Shown here piece after piece: positions 30,587 to 40,761 of a DNA stretch of 64,000 nucleotides. The stretch spans positions 1 to 64,000 of the forward strand of contig NZ_JRUQ01000027.1 of the NCBI RefSeq assembly GCF_000773975.1, read 5' to 3'. The position numbers and the translations under genes were made by a program. A model generated the notes under the pieces. That model saw only the letters and a list, made by a program, of their open reading frames with translations. It had not been told where the DNA came from and did not search any database. This DNA is from Erwinia typographi (GTDB lineage: Bacteria > Pseudomonadota > Gammaproteobacteria > Enterobacterales > Enterobacteriaceae). Position 1 is the first letter of the stretch, and each line of letters starts with the position of its first letter.

Positions 30587-32548
30587 ATGATGCAGTGGCA
30601 CCGTTTGCGGTTCCCGATCAAGCTGACCTTCGCCATCGTGCTGTCGCTGCTGGTCGGCTTCCATTTTAATCTTGAAACGCCCCGCTGGGCGGTGATGACC
30701 GCCTGTATCGTGGCAGGCGGAACCGCTTTTGCCGCGGGCGGCGATCCCTTCTCAGGGGCGCTGCGCTATCGTGGGATGTTGCGTATCATCGGCACCTTCC
30801 TGGGCTGTTTCGCCGCGCTGGTTATTATGATCGCGACCATCAGGGCGCCGGTGGTGATGCTGCTGCTCTGCTGCCTCTGGGCCGGGTTTTGCGTCTGGCT
30901 CTCTTCCCTGATTAAAATCGAAAACTCCTATGCGCTGGGCCTGGCTGGCTATACGGCTCTGATTATTGTGGTCAGCGTGGATGCCAACGGATCGGTTCTG
31001 CTGGCTCCGCAGTTTGCGGTTGAGCGATGCAGTGAAATTATCATCGGTATCGTCTGCGCTATCCTTGCCGATATGCTGTTTTCGCCTCGCTCCATCAAGC
31101 AGGACATCGACCGGGAAATCGACACGCTGCTGGTCGATCAGTACAAGCTGATGCAGCTTTGCGTCGCGCGTGCTGACAGGGAAGAGGTCGACAAAGTCTG
31201 GACGGGACTGGTTCGCCGTACCTCCGCGCTGAACGGTATGCGCAGCAACCTGATGATGGAATCCAGCCGCTGGCAAAAGATTGATCGGCGTATGCGCGCG
31301 CTGAATACCCTTTCGCTGACGCTCATTACCCAGGCGGCCGAAACGTTTCTGATCCAGAACAGCCGCAAGGAGTATGTGCCGTCGCAGTTTCATATCTTCT
31401 TTGACAAGCCGGTGCAGAACATCGGCGACATGCATAAGCGGATGAAGATCATGCGGCGGGTTATCACCAGCAGCGGCAGTAAAAACACGCCGGTGACCAT
31501 CCAGAACTGGGTGGTTGCCGCCACGCGCTACCTTCTGTTGCTCAAGGGGATCCACACCAACAGCAGCATCAGCCGTATCGAGCAGGAGGTGCTGGACGAA
31601 GAGCCGGTGGTAAAAATGCGTTCTGCCGAATCTCGTCACGCAGTGATCAATGGGGTCAGAACCTTTGTCGCCACGGCCGTTGGTTCACTTTTCTGGCTGT
31701 GGACCGGGTGGAACTCGGGCAGCGGCGTGGTGGTCATGCTGGCGGTGATCACCGCGCTGGCGATGCGTATGCCCAACCCGTTAATGATGGCTAAGGATTT
31801 CCTTTACGGCATGACCGTGGCGATCCCGTTAGGATCGCTCTATTACGTGGTGATCATGCCCAGCACCCAGCAAAGTATGCTGCTGCTCTGCATTGCGCTT
31901 GGCGTGATGGCGTTTATTGGCGGGATTCTTATTCAGCGCCGCCAGATCGGCACGCTGGGTGCGCTGGTGGGCACCATTAACATTCTTACCCTCGATAACC
32001 CGATGACCTTCAACATCAGCACCTTTCTGGATAATGCGCTGGGGCAGGCCATTGGCTGCTTCCTCGCGCTGATGGTGATTTTATTAATCCGCGACAAATC
32101 GAAAGCCCGTACCGGTCGTATCCTGCTTAACCGCTTTATGTATGCGGCGGTGTCAGCGATGACCACCAATCAGGCGCGCCGCCGCGAAAACCATTTACCC
32201 GTCCTCTATCATCAGCTTTTTATGTTGCTGAATATGTTCCCTGGCGACATCAATAAGTACCGCATTGCCCTGACGCTGATCATTGGTCATCAGCGCCTGC
32301 GCAATGCGGAGATCCCGGTTAATGCTGACCTGTCCGCTTACCATAAGCAGCTGCGCCATACTGCCGACCGGGTGATTGCCGCCAGAAGTGATGCCAGACG
32401 GCTGCACTACTTCCTGCGGCTGCTGGCCGAGCTGGACATTTACCAGCAAAAACTCCGCGATTACGAAGCGCCGCTAAGCGTGACCGAACCGGTTCACCGA
32501 CTGGCGCTAATGCTGAAAAAGTACCAGAACACGCTCGTCCAAATCTGA
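30587..32548 (+). CDS. aaeB: p-Hydroxybenzoate efflux pump AaeB
   Basis: This protein of about 653 residues is an inner-membrane pump of the aromatic acid exporter family, thought to act as a metabolic relief valve. It has two blocks of membrane segments (about residues 1-150 and 345-480), each followed by a cytoplasmic helical domain. The conserved [20 protein letters not shown] is present. The start is uncertain. ATG at 30587 has only a GGGG stretch upstream; TTG at 30569 would overlap aaeA and give 659 residues, against 655 in E. coli. Confidence 0.92.
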   Translation: MMQWHRLRFPIKLTFAIVLSLLVGFHFNLETPRWAVMTACIVAGGTAFAAGGDPFSGALRYRGMLRIIGTFLGCFAALVIMIATIRAPVVMLLLCCLWAGFCVWLSSLIKIENSYALGLAGYTALIIVVSVDANGSVLLAPQFAVERCSEIIIGIVCAILADMLFSPRSIKQDIDREIDTLLVDQYKLMQLCVARADREEVDKVWTGLVRRTSALNGMRSNLMMESSRWQKIDRRMRALNTLSLTLITQAAETFLIQNSRKEYVPSQFHIFFDKPVQNIGDMHKRMKIMRRVITSSGSKNTPVTIQNWVVAATRYLLLLKGIHTNSSISRIEQEVLDEEPVVKMRSAESRHAVINGVRTFVATAVGSLFWLWTGWNSGSGVVVMLAVITALAMRMPNPLMMAKDFLYGMTVAIPLGSLYYVVIMPSTQQSMLLLCIALGVMAFIGGILIQRRQIGTLGALVGTINILTLDNPMTFNISTFLDNALGQAIGCFLALMVILLIRDKSKARTGRILLNRFMYAAVSAMTTNQARRRENHLPVLYHQLFMLLNMFPGDINKYRIALTLIIGHQRLRNAEIPVNADLSAYHKQLRHTADRVIAARSDARRLHYFLRLLAELDIYQQKLRDYEAPLSVTEPVHRLALMLKKYQNTLVQI

Positions 32549-32553
32549 CTTTA

Positions 32554-32583
32554 CGCTGATACGTTACGCTATCAGCGCTTTCC
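32554..32583 (+). terminator. Possible aaeXAB terminator
   Basis: CGCTGATA and TATCAGCG form an 8-bp stem a few bases after the aaeB stop, followed by a short pyrimidine run (ctttccc). The T tract is weak. Confidence 0.45.
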
Positions 32584-32675
32584 CATTCACGTTTCTCTCT
32601 GACGGGTTCATACAGGGATAAAGTGTGCCATCTATACTTATTGTATCAGGATGGCAAACCACTCAGGAGACGACG

Positions 32676-34130
32676 ATGAGTACCTTATTGCTTCAGGATC
32701 ACGAACTATTTCAGACTGGCTATTTTGCTGATGGCCAGTGGCAACGCTGCTCGTCCACTTTTGACGTACTCAACCCCGCCACGGGCGAAGTCATTGCTCA
32801 GGTGGCAAAGGCCGGTAAAGAGGAAACGGAAAAGGCAATTGCCGCCGCCGCGAAAGCGTTCCCCACCTGGCGCGCCAGAACGGCGAAAGAGCGCAGCGAA
32901 ATCCTCAACCGCTGGTATCAGCTGATAATCGACAATAAGACCTGGCTGGGGCAGCTGATGACCGCCGAGCAGGGCAAGCCAGTGAAGGAAGCCGAAGGCG
33001 AAGTTGAATACGCGGCCAGCTTCATTCAGTGGTTCGCTGAGCAGGCCAAGCGCGCCAATGGGGAAATTATTCCGCCTGCGAAAGCGGGGTCCCGCATCCT
33101 CGCCACGCGCGAGCCTGTTGGGGTGGTCGCGGCCATTACTCCCTGGAACTTCCCGATGGCCATGCTGACTCGTAAGCTCGGTCCGGCCCTGGCGGCGGGC
33201 TGTACCGGGGTGATTAAACCGGCCAACAATACGCCGCTGTCGGCTTTTGCGCTGCTGGCGCTGGCGAAGAAAGCTGGCGTCCCGGACGGCGTATTAAATG
33301 CCGTCGCGGGCGATACCCAGGCGATCAGCGAGGCGATTATGGCCAGTAAAACGGTCAGAAAAATCTCCTTCACCGGCTCGACAGCCGTCGGCAAGCTGCT
33401 GATGCGAAATGCGGCGGAGACGATGAAAAAAGTGTCGATGGAGCTGGGGGGCAATGCACCTTATATCGTGTTTGAAGATGCTGATATTGATGCTGCAGTG
33501 AAGGGGGCCATTGCCAATAAATTCCGCAATGCCGGGCAGGTCTGCGTCAGCGTTAACCGCTTCTACATCCACAACAGCGTGTATGACCGCTTTGTCAGCC
33601 AGCTGGCGGAGGAAGTGAACAGGCTGAAGGTGGGAAATGGCGTGGAAGAGGGCGTTATCGTCGGGCCGCTGATTGAAGCTTCTGCGCTTGAGAAGGTGGA
33701 AGAGCACGTTAAAGATGCGGTGGCGCACGGGGGTAAAATCGTTGCTGGCGGCGCACGACACGCGCTTGGCGGCAATTTCTGGCAGCCGACGGTGATAGCG
33801 GAAGCCAATGAGCAGATGAAGCTGGCGAAAGAGGAAACGTTCGGTCCGGTGGCGGCCTGCTTCCGTTTTGAGCAAGAGGATGAGGTCATTCGCCGGGCGA
33901 ACGACACCGAGTTTGGCCTGGCTGCCTATTTTTATACGCAAAATCTTCAGCGAGTGTTCCGCGTTTCGGCCGCTCTGGAGAGTGGCATGGTCGGGATCAA
34001 CGAATGTGCCGTTTCCACCGAACTGGCGCCGTTCGGCGGCGTGAAAGAGTCCGGCCTGGGGCGCGAAGGCTCGGTACTGGGCCTGGAGGAATTTTTAGAA
34101 GTGAAAGCCCTGCACATCGGGGGGCTGTAA
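32676..34130 (+). CDS. NAD(P)-dependent succinate-semialdehyde dehydrogenase-like aldehyde dehydrogenase
   Basis: This 484-residue aldehyde dehydrogenase is related to GabD along its length. The likely reaction is oxidation of succinate semialdehyde or a similar omega-carboxy aldehyde. The catalytic Cys290 sits in NAGQVCVSVNR, the general-base Glu256 in MELGG. The GabD-type substrate segment FRNAGQ and the block ETFGPVAACFRFE are present. The start at 32676 has CAGGAGA 6 bp upstream; the frame is open from 32625. It stands alone between aaeB and yhcO, with no gabT or gabP beside it, so the physiological substrate is uncertain. Confidence 0.85.
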   Translation: MSTLLLQDHELFQTGYFADGQWQRCSSTFDVLNPATGEVIAQVAKAGKEETEKAIAAAAKAFPTWRARTAKERSEILNRWYQLIIDNKTWLGQLMTAEQGKPVKEAEGEVEYAASFIQWFAEQAKRANGEIIPPAKAGSRILATREPVGVVAAITPWNFPMAMLTRKLGPALAAGCTGVIKPANNTPLSAFALLALAKKAGVPDGVLNAVAGDTQAISEAIMASKTVRKISFTGSTAVGKLLMRNAAETMKKVSMELGGNAPYIVFEDADIDAAVKGAIANKFRNAGQVCVSVNRFYIHNSVYDRFVSQLAEEVNRLKVGNGVEEGVIVGPLIEASALEKVEEHVKDAVAHGGKIVAGGARHALGGNFWQPTVIAEANEQMKLAKEETFGPVAACFRFEQEDEVIRRANDTEFGLAAYFYTQNLQRVFRVSAALESGMVGINECAVSTELAPFGGVKESGLGREGSVLGLEEFLEVKALHIGGL

Positions 34131-34181
34131 CGTAATGGGCGGCGCACGCCGCCCAACCATGTGCCTCGTGGAGCGGCCAGC

Positions 34182-34445
34182 ATGAGAACAGAGACTTTTG
34201 ATTTTGATGAAATTGTCGATCGGGCGCATTTCTACCGCCAGTTCAGCGAACGCTTTGCTCTGGCCGATTTGAACGTGACGGATCTGGACAGCTTGTGGGA
34301 AGCGGTAACCGCGTTGCCGTTACCGCTTGAGGTGGAGTTTATTCATCTGGGAACGGGACAGAAGCGGCGTTACGGGGCGCTAATCCTGCTATTCGATGAG
34401 GCAGAGGAAGAGTTGGAAGGGCAGCTCCGCTTTAACGTTCGCTAA
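34182..34445 (+). CDS. yhcO: Barstar-family protein YhcO
   Basis: This 87-residue acidic protein belongs to the barstar (RNase inhibitor) family. The pattern [16 protein letters not shown] and [20 protein letters not shown] matches barstar's inhibitory helix region, and the end [17 protein letters not shown] is strongly conserved with E. coli YhcO. No barnase-like RNase gene is adjacent, so its target is unknown. The start at 34182 is preceded by GGAG. Confidence 0.9.
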   Translation: MRTETFDFDEIVDRAHFYRQFSERFALADLNVTDLDSLWEAVTALPLPLEVEFIHLGTGQKRRYGALILLFDEAEEELEGQLRFNVR

Positions 34446-34454
34446 CCGCAGGCA

Positions 34455-34484
34455 TAAAAAAAGGCCCCGGCGAGCGGGGCCAAA
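34455..34484 (-). terminator. Terminator for the upstream-most yhcN gene
   Basis: On the minus strand GGCCCCG pairs with CGGGGCC and runs into TTTTTTTATG. It lies between the convergent yhcO and yhcN genes, about 110 bp past the yhcN stop. Confidence 0.75.
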
Positions 34485-34594
34485 GGGTTCGTCATACTGA
34501 CGAGGAATAGCTTACAGATGTAGCAGTGGCAAAAACCGGTGGAGGGGGTATGCGCGTCGACTACACGCATTCACCGGCATTTTTATTGTTTCTG

Positions 34595-34864
34595 TTATTT
34601 ATACAGCTCTGCGGTTGCGTGGTAGTTGCCGTTGTTATAGGCCTCAATCACACGATAAGAGCTGGCGCCCTGACGATCCGCTTTCTGAGAAAGCTCCTGA
34701 CGGATATCGGTAGGGACGCCGTCAATCCCACTGACGCTGATGGTGCCCATTGACTGCAGATTTTGTTCTGTAGCCTGCTGGTTGGTTACGAGATTCGCGG
34801 CGCTGGCGCCGAAAGAGAGAACGGAGGCCAGGCCCAGTACTGCGATAGCTAATTTGGTTTTCAT
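34595..34864 (-). CDS. YhcN-like periplasmic stress protein (DUF1471), copy 1
   Basis: This 89-residue secreted protein has a signal peptide (MKTKLAIAVLGLASVLSFGASA), then a DUF1471/BhsA-McbA fold ending YHATAELYK. Members of this family are small periplasmic proteins induced by acid, metal or peroxide stress. The C-terminal half is nearly the same as that of its neighbour at 34968-35231, so the two are tandem duplicates. The N-terminal mature part (ANLVTNQQATEQNLQSMGTI) has diverged. Confidence 0.9.
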   Translation of the reverse strand: MKTKLAIAVLGLASVLSFGASAANLVTNQQATEQNLQSMGTISVSGIDGVPTDIRQELSQKADRQGASSYRVIEAYNNGNYHATAELYK

Positions 34865-34967
34865 GATCGATGCTCCATATAGGGTTGAGGGGTAACCGAA
34901 AGGGCTAAAAAGCGATTATTATTCTTGGGGTTACCCTTGTTTTCGTTTCTTGCTGCGTCTTTATTGC

Positions 34968-35231
34968 TTATTTGTACAGTTCTGCCGTCGCATGGTAGTT
35001 ACCTTCGTTATAAGCCTCTATAACGCGGTAAGCCTTCGCACCCTTCGCGTCCGCTTTCTGGTTCAGCTGCTGGTTAATTTCCATCGGTGAACCTGCTGTG
35101 CCGCTAACGGTGATCGTGCCGACTGATTGCAGATTTTGCGCCTGATCCGCGTTGACAGATTCAGCTGCAAAAGCACCAAATGACAGCGCGGAAAGGACGG
35201 ATAAAGCCGCAATACTATTTTTAATGTTCAT
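34968..35231 (-). CDS. yhcN: YhcN periplasmic stress protein (DUF1471), copy 2
   Basis: This 87-residue exported protein has a signal peptide cleaved after AFA and a DUF1471 domain ending YHATAELYK. Length and sequence match E. coli YhcN, a peroxide/acid stress response protein. The start at MNIKNSIAAL is set by homology and signal peptide; the frame is open to 35285. It precedes the paralogue by 103 bp on the same strand. A CRP-like site lies about 40 bp upstream of its start. Confidence 0.92.
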   Translation of the reverse strand: MNIKNSIAALSVLSALSFGAFAAESVNADQAQNLQSVGTITVSGTAGSPMEINQQLNQKADAKGAKAYRVIEAYNEGNYHATAELYK

Positions 35232-35667
35232 GGTTATTTCCTCGGAGTATGTTTTTATCTTTTTGCATAGTGTGATTTTCATCACGAAAAGAAGTATAGA
35301 TCTGATAACGTAAAAAATTAATAGTCTGCTAATAATCTTTTGTTGGGATACTTTAACCTTAAAAGGGGTTTTAATAACCAGTGGTTATAAAAAATGCTTA
35401 TATTTTACCCTTTCCATGTTAAATTCATGTAAAAACATACGGATAGGCGACTTTAACCATTTGTGCGTTAGTTTATGGTCGATCGCTTTGCGAGACGAGA
35501 GTATCCAGACTTTATAGCTGCATATAAGCCGCTAAGGCAGTTCATCATGCTGATTGTTGCGCGCGTGTTTAAGCGAAGGGCAGCGCCGGCGGGGGCCGGC
35601 TTACCGAGAGGGTGAGGATACCGTCAGGTTATCCAGAAGTTAATATTTATGCGGATATAGCCGGTGC
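35232..35667. other. Intergenic region between yhcN and argR
   Basis: This 436-bp gap lies between the yhcN start and the argR stop. Near yhcN it is AT-rich and contains the CRP-like site. At 35585-35600 GCCGGC pairs with GCCGGC around gggg; on the minus strand that could help end argR transcription, but there is no T run. No gene is recognised in the middle part. Confidence 0.5.
35268..35289. promoter_or_regulatory. CRP-like site upstream of yhcN
   Basis: TGTGATTTTCATCACG matches TGTGA-N6-TCACA at nine of ten key positions. It lies 40-55 bp before the yhcN start codon. Whether CRP activates or represses cannot be told without a transcript start. Confidence 0.55.
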
Positions 35668-36562
<895 letters not shown>

Positions 36563-37498
36563 ATGAAAGTTGCAGTTCTCGGCGCAGCTGGCGGTATTGG
36601 CCAGGCTCTCGCACTTCTGCTAAAAACCCAGCTTCCGGCGGGTTCAGACCTCTCTCTCTACGATATTGCTCCCGTTACGCCTGGCGTAGCCGTCGATTTG
36701 AGCCACATCCCTACCGCCGTCAATATTAAAGGTTTCTGCGGCGAAGACGCGACGCCAGCTCTGAAAGGGGCCGACGTGGTGCTGATTTCAGCTGGCGTGG
36801 CGCGTAAGCCAGGCATGGATCGTTCCGATCTGTTTAACGTCAACGCCGGGATCGTACGTAACCTGATTGAACAGGTTGCCAATACCTGCCCGAAAGCGCT
36901 GATCGGCGTCATCACCAATCCGGTCAACACCACGGTCGCTATCGCGGCTGAAGTGCTGAAAAAAGCTGGGGTTTATGACAAAAATCGGCTATTTGGCGTG
37001 ACCACGCTGGATATTATCCGTTCCAACACCTTCGTTGCCGAGCTGAAAGGTAAGAACCCGACGGAGCTGAACGTGCCGGTTGTCGGCGGGCATTCGGGCG
37101 TGACCATCCTGCCGCTGCTGTCTCAGATCCCCGGCGTCAGCTTCTCGCAGCAGGAAGTGGCCGATCTGACTAAACGCATTCAGAATGCGGGTACTGAAGT
37201 GGTCGAAGCGAAGGCGGGCGGAGGCTCGGCTACGCTGTCAATGGGTCAGGCCGCGGCAAAATTTGGCCTTTCACTGGTGCGGGCGATAAATGGCGAAAGC
37301 AACGTGGTGGAGTGTGCCTACGTGGAAAGCGACGGTGAACATGCCCGCTTCTTCTCACAGCCGCTGCTGTTGGGCAAAAACGGCATCATTGAGCGCAAGC
37401 CGATTGGCACGCTGAGCGCGTTTGAACAGCAGTCGCTGGACGGTATGCTGGATACGCTGAAGAAAGATATTACGCTGGGCGAAGAATTCGTTAAATAA
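36563..37498 (+). CDS. mdh: Malate dehydrogenase
   Basis: This 311-residue NAD-dependent TCA-cycle enzyme interconverts malate and oxaloacetate. It has the Rossmann start [18 protein letters not shown]. The substrate arginines are in [12 protein letters not shown] (about residues 81-87), with a further one at about 153, and the catalytic His is in [16 protein letters not shown] (about residue 177). Length is within one residue of E. coli Mdh. It is divergent from argR and has the strong ribosome binding site AAGGAG. Confidence 0.98.
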   Translation: MKVAVLGAAGGIGQALALLLKTQLPAGSDLSLYDIAPVTPGVAVDLSHIPTAVNIKGFCGEDATPALKGADVVLISAGVARKPGMDRSDLFNVNAGIVRNLIEQVANTCPKALIGVITNPVNTTVAIAAEVLKKAGVYDKNRLFGVTTLDIIRSNTFVAELKGKNPTELNVPVVGGHSGVTILPLLSQIPGVSFSQQEVADLTKRIQNAGTEVVEAKAGGGSATLSMGQAAAKFGLSLVRAINGESNVVECAYVESDGEHARFFSQPLLLGKNGIIERKPIGTLSAFEQQSLDGMLDTLKKDITLGEEFVK

Positions 37499-37553
37499 GC
37501 CTGCCGAAGGGCCAGCTTCGTCTGGCCCTGTACCTCGTACCACCCCTTCCTGC

Positions 37554-38612
37554 TTAATTCCCCGGATATTCCAGCACCGTAACAGGCAGCGACATTTTTT
37601 TGTCATTGCGAATGATATCCACATTGATCACTGTGCCTGGGCGGATTTCAGCCACCTGATCCATCGTTTCTACGGCAGAAACGGCAGGCTTATGATTGAC
37701 GCTGGTGAGCACATCATTCACCTGTAAACCGGCTTTCGCGGCGGGCCCACCCTGAGCGACGTTGGTCACCACAATGCCCTGGATATGGTCGAGGCTGCTA
37801 TTCTGCCCGTGCATCTGCGGGATCTCCCGGCCGCTGATGCCGATAAAGCCGCGGATCACCCGGCCGTCACGAATGAGCTTATCCATAATTTTCGCCGCCA
37901 GCGCGGTAGGGATGGCAAAGCCAATTCCCTCAGGCGTTTCACCATCGTTACTTTTATCAAACGACAGCGTGTTAATCCCCATTAGCTCGCCAAGTGAGTT
38001 AATCAATGCGCCGCCCGAATTGCCTTTGTTGATCGAGGCATCCGTTTGCAGGAAATTCTGGTAGCGGGACGGGCTTAATCCTACGCGCCCCGTCGCGCTG
38101 ATAATTCCCTGGGTCACGGTCTGGCCGATGTTATAGGGATTGCCGATAGCCATCACCAGATCGCCAATATGGGCGATACGCTTAGGATTGATAGGGATCA
38201 CCGGAAGGCTGGAAGCAGTGATCTTCAGTACGGCAAGATCCGTCAGGCTGTCTGAACCGACCAGCATGGCTTCAAAGATACGGCCATCCTGCAGGGCGAC
38301 GATAATCTGATCGGCATCGTTGATCACATGTTTATTGGTCAGAATGTAGCCGCGCTCGTCCATGATCACCCCGGATCCCAGCGTGCGGATCTCAAGATTA
38401 TCGGCCGAAGCATTGGCGCTTCGGTTATAGACGTTTACCACGGCGGGAGCCGCGCGTCTGACGGCGGAGTTATAGCTGACTGGCGTTTCATTAGCGCTGT
38501 CATCTTGGTGCGAGATAAAGTCACTGCCAATCCTCAGTGCCGGCAGGGCTACCAGCAGAAGACCCGCAACCACAAGGCCAAGAAGCACTGAACGCAAAAG
38601 TTTAGGAAACAT
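37554..38612 (-). CDS. degS: Outer-membrane stress sensor protease DegS
   Basis: This 352-residue inner-membrane-anchored serine protease makes the first cut in RseA when misfolded porins accumulate, and so starts the sigmaE response. It has one N-terminal membrane segment (about residues 5-25). The catalytic triad lies in NKHVIND (His), TDLAVL (Asp) and GNSGGAL (Ser), followed by a single PDZ domain. The start at 38612 (MFPKLLRSVL) is chosen by homology. It lies directly downstream of degQ. Confidence 0.95.
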   Translation of the reverse strand: MFPKLLRSVLLGLVVAGLLLVALPALRIGSDFISHQDDSANETPVSYNSAVRRAAPAVVNVYNRSANASADNLEIRTLGSGVIMDERGYILTNKHVINDADQIIVALQDGRIFEAMLVGSDSLTDLAVLKITASSLPVIPINPKRIAHIGDLVMAIGNPYNIGQTVTQGIISATGRVGLSPSRYQNFLQTDASINKGNSGGALINSLGELMGINTLSFDKSNDGETPEGIGFAIPTALAAKIMDKLIRDGRVIRGFIGISGREIPQMHGQNSSLDHIQGIVVTNVAQGGPAAKAGLQVNDVLTSVNHKPAVSAVETMDQVAEIRPGTVINVDIIRNDKKMSLPVTVLEYPGN

Positions 38613-38661
38613 GGCTTTAAAAGGTGAGTAAATGAACGTTGGGCAGGATAACACGAGTTAA

Positions 38662-38681
38662 GCGGACACGCAGGTGTCCGC
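38662..38681 (-). terminator. Possible terminator/attenuator between degQ and degS
   Basis: GCGGACAC and GTGTCCGC form an 8-bp stem with a 4-base loop directly after the degQ stop, followed on the minus strand by ttaactcg. The T tract is poor, so it may only reduce read-through. Confidence 0.4.
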
Positions 38682-38690
38682 ATCAATGAT

Positions 38691-40055
38691 TTAGCGTAAA
38701 AGCAGATAGATACTTTCGTCGCCGCGAATAACGTTCAGCGCGATCAGCGACGGCTTGGCTTCCAGCAGCTTGCGCAGCTCGGCCAGGTTGCCGACCGGCG
38801 TGCGATTAAGGCCCACGATGACGTCGCCCTTCTTCAGGCCAAACTGTTCTGCCGGGGTGGATTTCTCTACGGCATCCACCACGACGCCCTTCGTGCCGTC
38901 CTTCGCCGCGCCGTCGCTGAAGGTGGCGCCCTGCAAGGCTGGGGTGGTCTGTTCTACGCTGGCGGCTGTCTGGGTGCTGGCATCCAGCTTGACGCTAACG
39001 CTGACGGGTTTACCGTCACGAATCAGGCCAACCTTCACCTCTTTGCCAGGCGGCGTGGTGCCGATTTTTACGCGCAGCGCCGCAAAGCTGTCGACTGGCT
39101 TGTCATCCAGGCTGGTGATGATATCGCCCGCCTTAATACCAGCCTTAGCCGCCGCCGACCCCGGCAGCACTTCGTTGACGAAGGCGCCGCGCTGGGCGTC
39201 AACCTTGAAGGCCTTGGCCATGTCCGCCGTCATCTCGGTGCCTTTAATGCCCAGCTGACCGCGCTTCACTTCGCCAAAATCAATCAGCTGCTGGGCCAGG
39301 TTCATCGCCATATTGCCTGGAATGGCAAAGCCAATGCCGATATTGCCGCCCGCCGAGGAAAGAATGGCCGTATTCAGGCCGATCAGTTCGCCATTGAGGT
39401 TTACCAGCGCGCCGCCGGAGTTGCCGCGGTTGATCGCGGCGTCGGTCTGGATGAAGTTCTCCAGCCCTTCAAGATTCAGCCCGCTGCGCCCCAACGCGGA
39501 GATAATGCCTGAGGTGGCGGTCTGGCCAAGGCCAAACGGGTTGCCAATCGCCACGGCGAAATCTCCGACCCGCAGCTTGTCAGAGTCAGCGACTTTTATC
39601 TGGGTCAGCCCCTTCGCCCCGCTGATTTGGATCAGCGCGATATCGGTCTGCTCATCGTGACCAATCAGCTTTGCGTCAAATTCCCGGCCATCGCTGAGCT
39701 GTACGCTAATTTTGTCCGCGCCGTTCACCACATGATTGTTGGTCAGCACGTAGCCTTTCCCGGCGTTAATCACCACGCCAGAAGCTAAACCTTCAAAAGG
39801 CTGAGGCTGGGCATCTCCGCCCTCCTGGCCGAAGAAACGTTTTAGCGGCTCCGGGATCTCCTGGCTTTGAGTCTGGCTTCCTTCGACATGCACGCTGACT
39901 ACCGCAGGAAGCACTTTCTCCAGCATCGGGGCCAGGCTTGGCAGCGGTTGCCCCTCGATTTGCGCGGGGAGCGTAGCCGAAGCCTGGGGAGCAACGGTCA
40001 GATTCATGCCAATACTCAATGCCAACGCGCTTAACAGTAAGGATTTTTTCTTCAT
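38691..40055 (-). CDS. degQ: Periplasmic serine endoprotease DegQ
   Basis: This 454-residue periplasmic protease/chaperone belongs to the HtrA family. The signal peptide (MKKKSLLLSALALSIG, cleaved about ASA at residue 27), the catalytic His (NNHVVN), Asp (TDIALI) and Ser (GNSGGAL), and two C-terminal PDZ domains are visible. Length is within one residue of E. coli DegQ. It also resembles DegP, but the shorter LA loop (FGQEGGDAQPQPFEG region) and the degQ-degS pairing settle the identity. Confidence 0.95.
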   Translation of the reverse strand: MKKKSLLLSALALSIGMNLTVAPQASATLPAQIEGQPLPSLAPMLEKVLPAVVSVHVEGSQTQSQEIPEPLKRFFGQEGGDAQPQPFEGLASGVVINAGKGYVLTNNHVVNGADKISVQLSDGREFDAKLIGHDEQTDIALIQISGAKGLTQIKVADSDKLRVGDFAVAIGNPFGLGQTATSGIISALGRSGLNLEGLENFIQTDAAINRGNSGGALVNLNGELIGLNTAILSSAGGNIGIGFAIPGNMAMNLAQQLIDFGEVKRGQLGIKGTEMTADMAKAFKVDAQRGAFVNEVLPGSAAAKAGIKAGDIITSLDDKPVDSFAALRVKIGTTPPGKEVKVGLIRDGKPVSVSVKLDASTQTAASVEQTTPALQGATFSDGAAKDGTKGVVVDAVEKSTPAEQFGLKKGDVIVGLNRTPVGNLAELRKLLEAKPSLIALNVIRGDESIYLLLR

Positions 40056-40172
40056 CGCTACGACGCTCTCGCTTCCGAAGGGTGGGGGGAATCTGGATAT
40101 AAGACTACAACTCAGGGTGTGGTGACCTGGTTGGACGGAAGGGGCGCGGCGCGCCCCTCCTCAGGTTACTGC

Positions 40173-40574
40173 TTATTTTTGCGCTGCGCGATCGCCGCGA
40201 AGTAACCCTGACGCACTGTCGGGGTAGTCGCGCGGCATCTGCACCGGCACCTGGTCATTATCTGCTTCCGATTCAGTCAGCTGATAAGCAAAGGGATTTT
40301 TTTCACCCGGCAGGTTCGGCAGCAGATCGTTAGACCCTTTAGCCATATGCTGGTACAGCTGGCGATAGTCACGGGCCATGTTGTCCAGCAGTTCGGCGCT
40401 CTGGGCGAAGTGGCTGGTCAGCTCTTCACGATAGTCCGCCAGCTCCGCTTTGGTTTTTTCCAGCTCATACTGCTGGCTTCGCTGTTCGCGAAGCTTTTTG
40501 TTGCCAAAACGCATGGCCACCGCGCCGATGATTAATCCAACTACCAAGCCAATAAGCGCGTATTCCCAGGTCAT
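40173..40574 (-). CDS. zapG: Cell division/envelope protein ZapG (YhcB)
   Basis: This 133-residue inner-membrane protein has one N-terminal membrane segment (about residues 3-22). A long charged coiled coil (about 25-90, with KKLREQRSQQYELEKTKAEL) and a proline-containing tail follow. YhcB/ZapG works at the junction of cell division and envelope growth in E. coli. It is divergent from zapE, as in E. coli. Confidence 0.92.
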   Translation of the reverse strand: MTWEYALIGLVVGLIIGAVAMRFGNKKLREQRSQQYELEKTKAELADYREELTSHFAQSAELLDNMARDYRQLYQHMAKGSNDLLPNLPGEKNPFAYQLTESEADNDQVPVQMPRDYPDSASGLLRGDRAAQK

Positions 40575-40761
40575 AATAACTCCCGTGTTGTCTTCGTTGT
40601 TCCGTATGGGCTACTGGCCGACGCCAGTTCACTACCTGCCACTATAACCGCTAATCTGATGGAAGTGGAATCCTGAGGCAGCATCGCTTAGTGTATAACG
40701 GCCCTTTTTTTGACAATCAACCACCTGCCGCACCGAATTTTTCAGGGAATGTGACGAAATT

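Noticed and set aside
34138-34155. GC-rich hairpin between the GabD-like gene and yhcO
   Set aside because: The stem is good but no T run follows, so I do not call a terminator.
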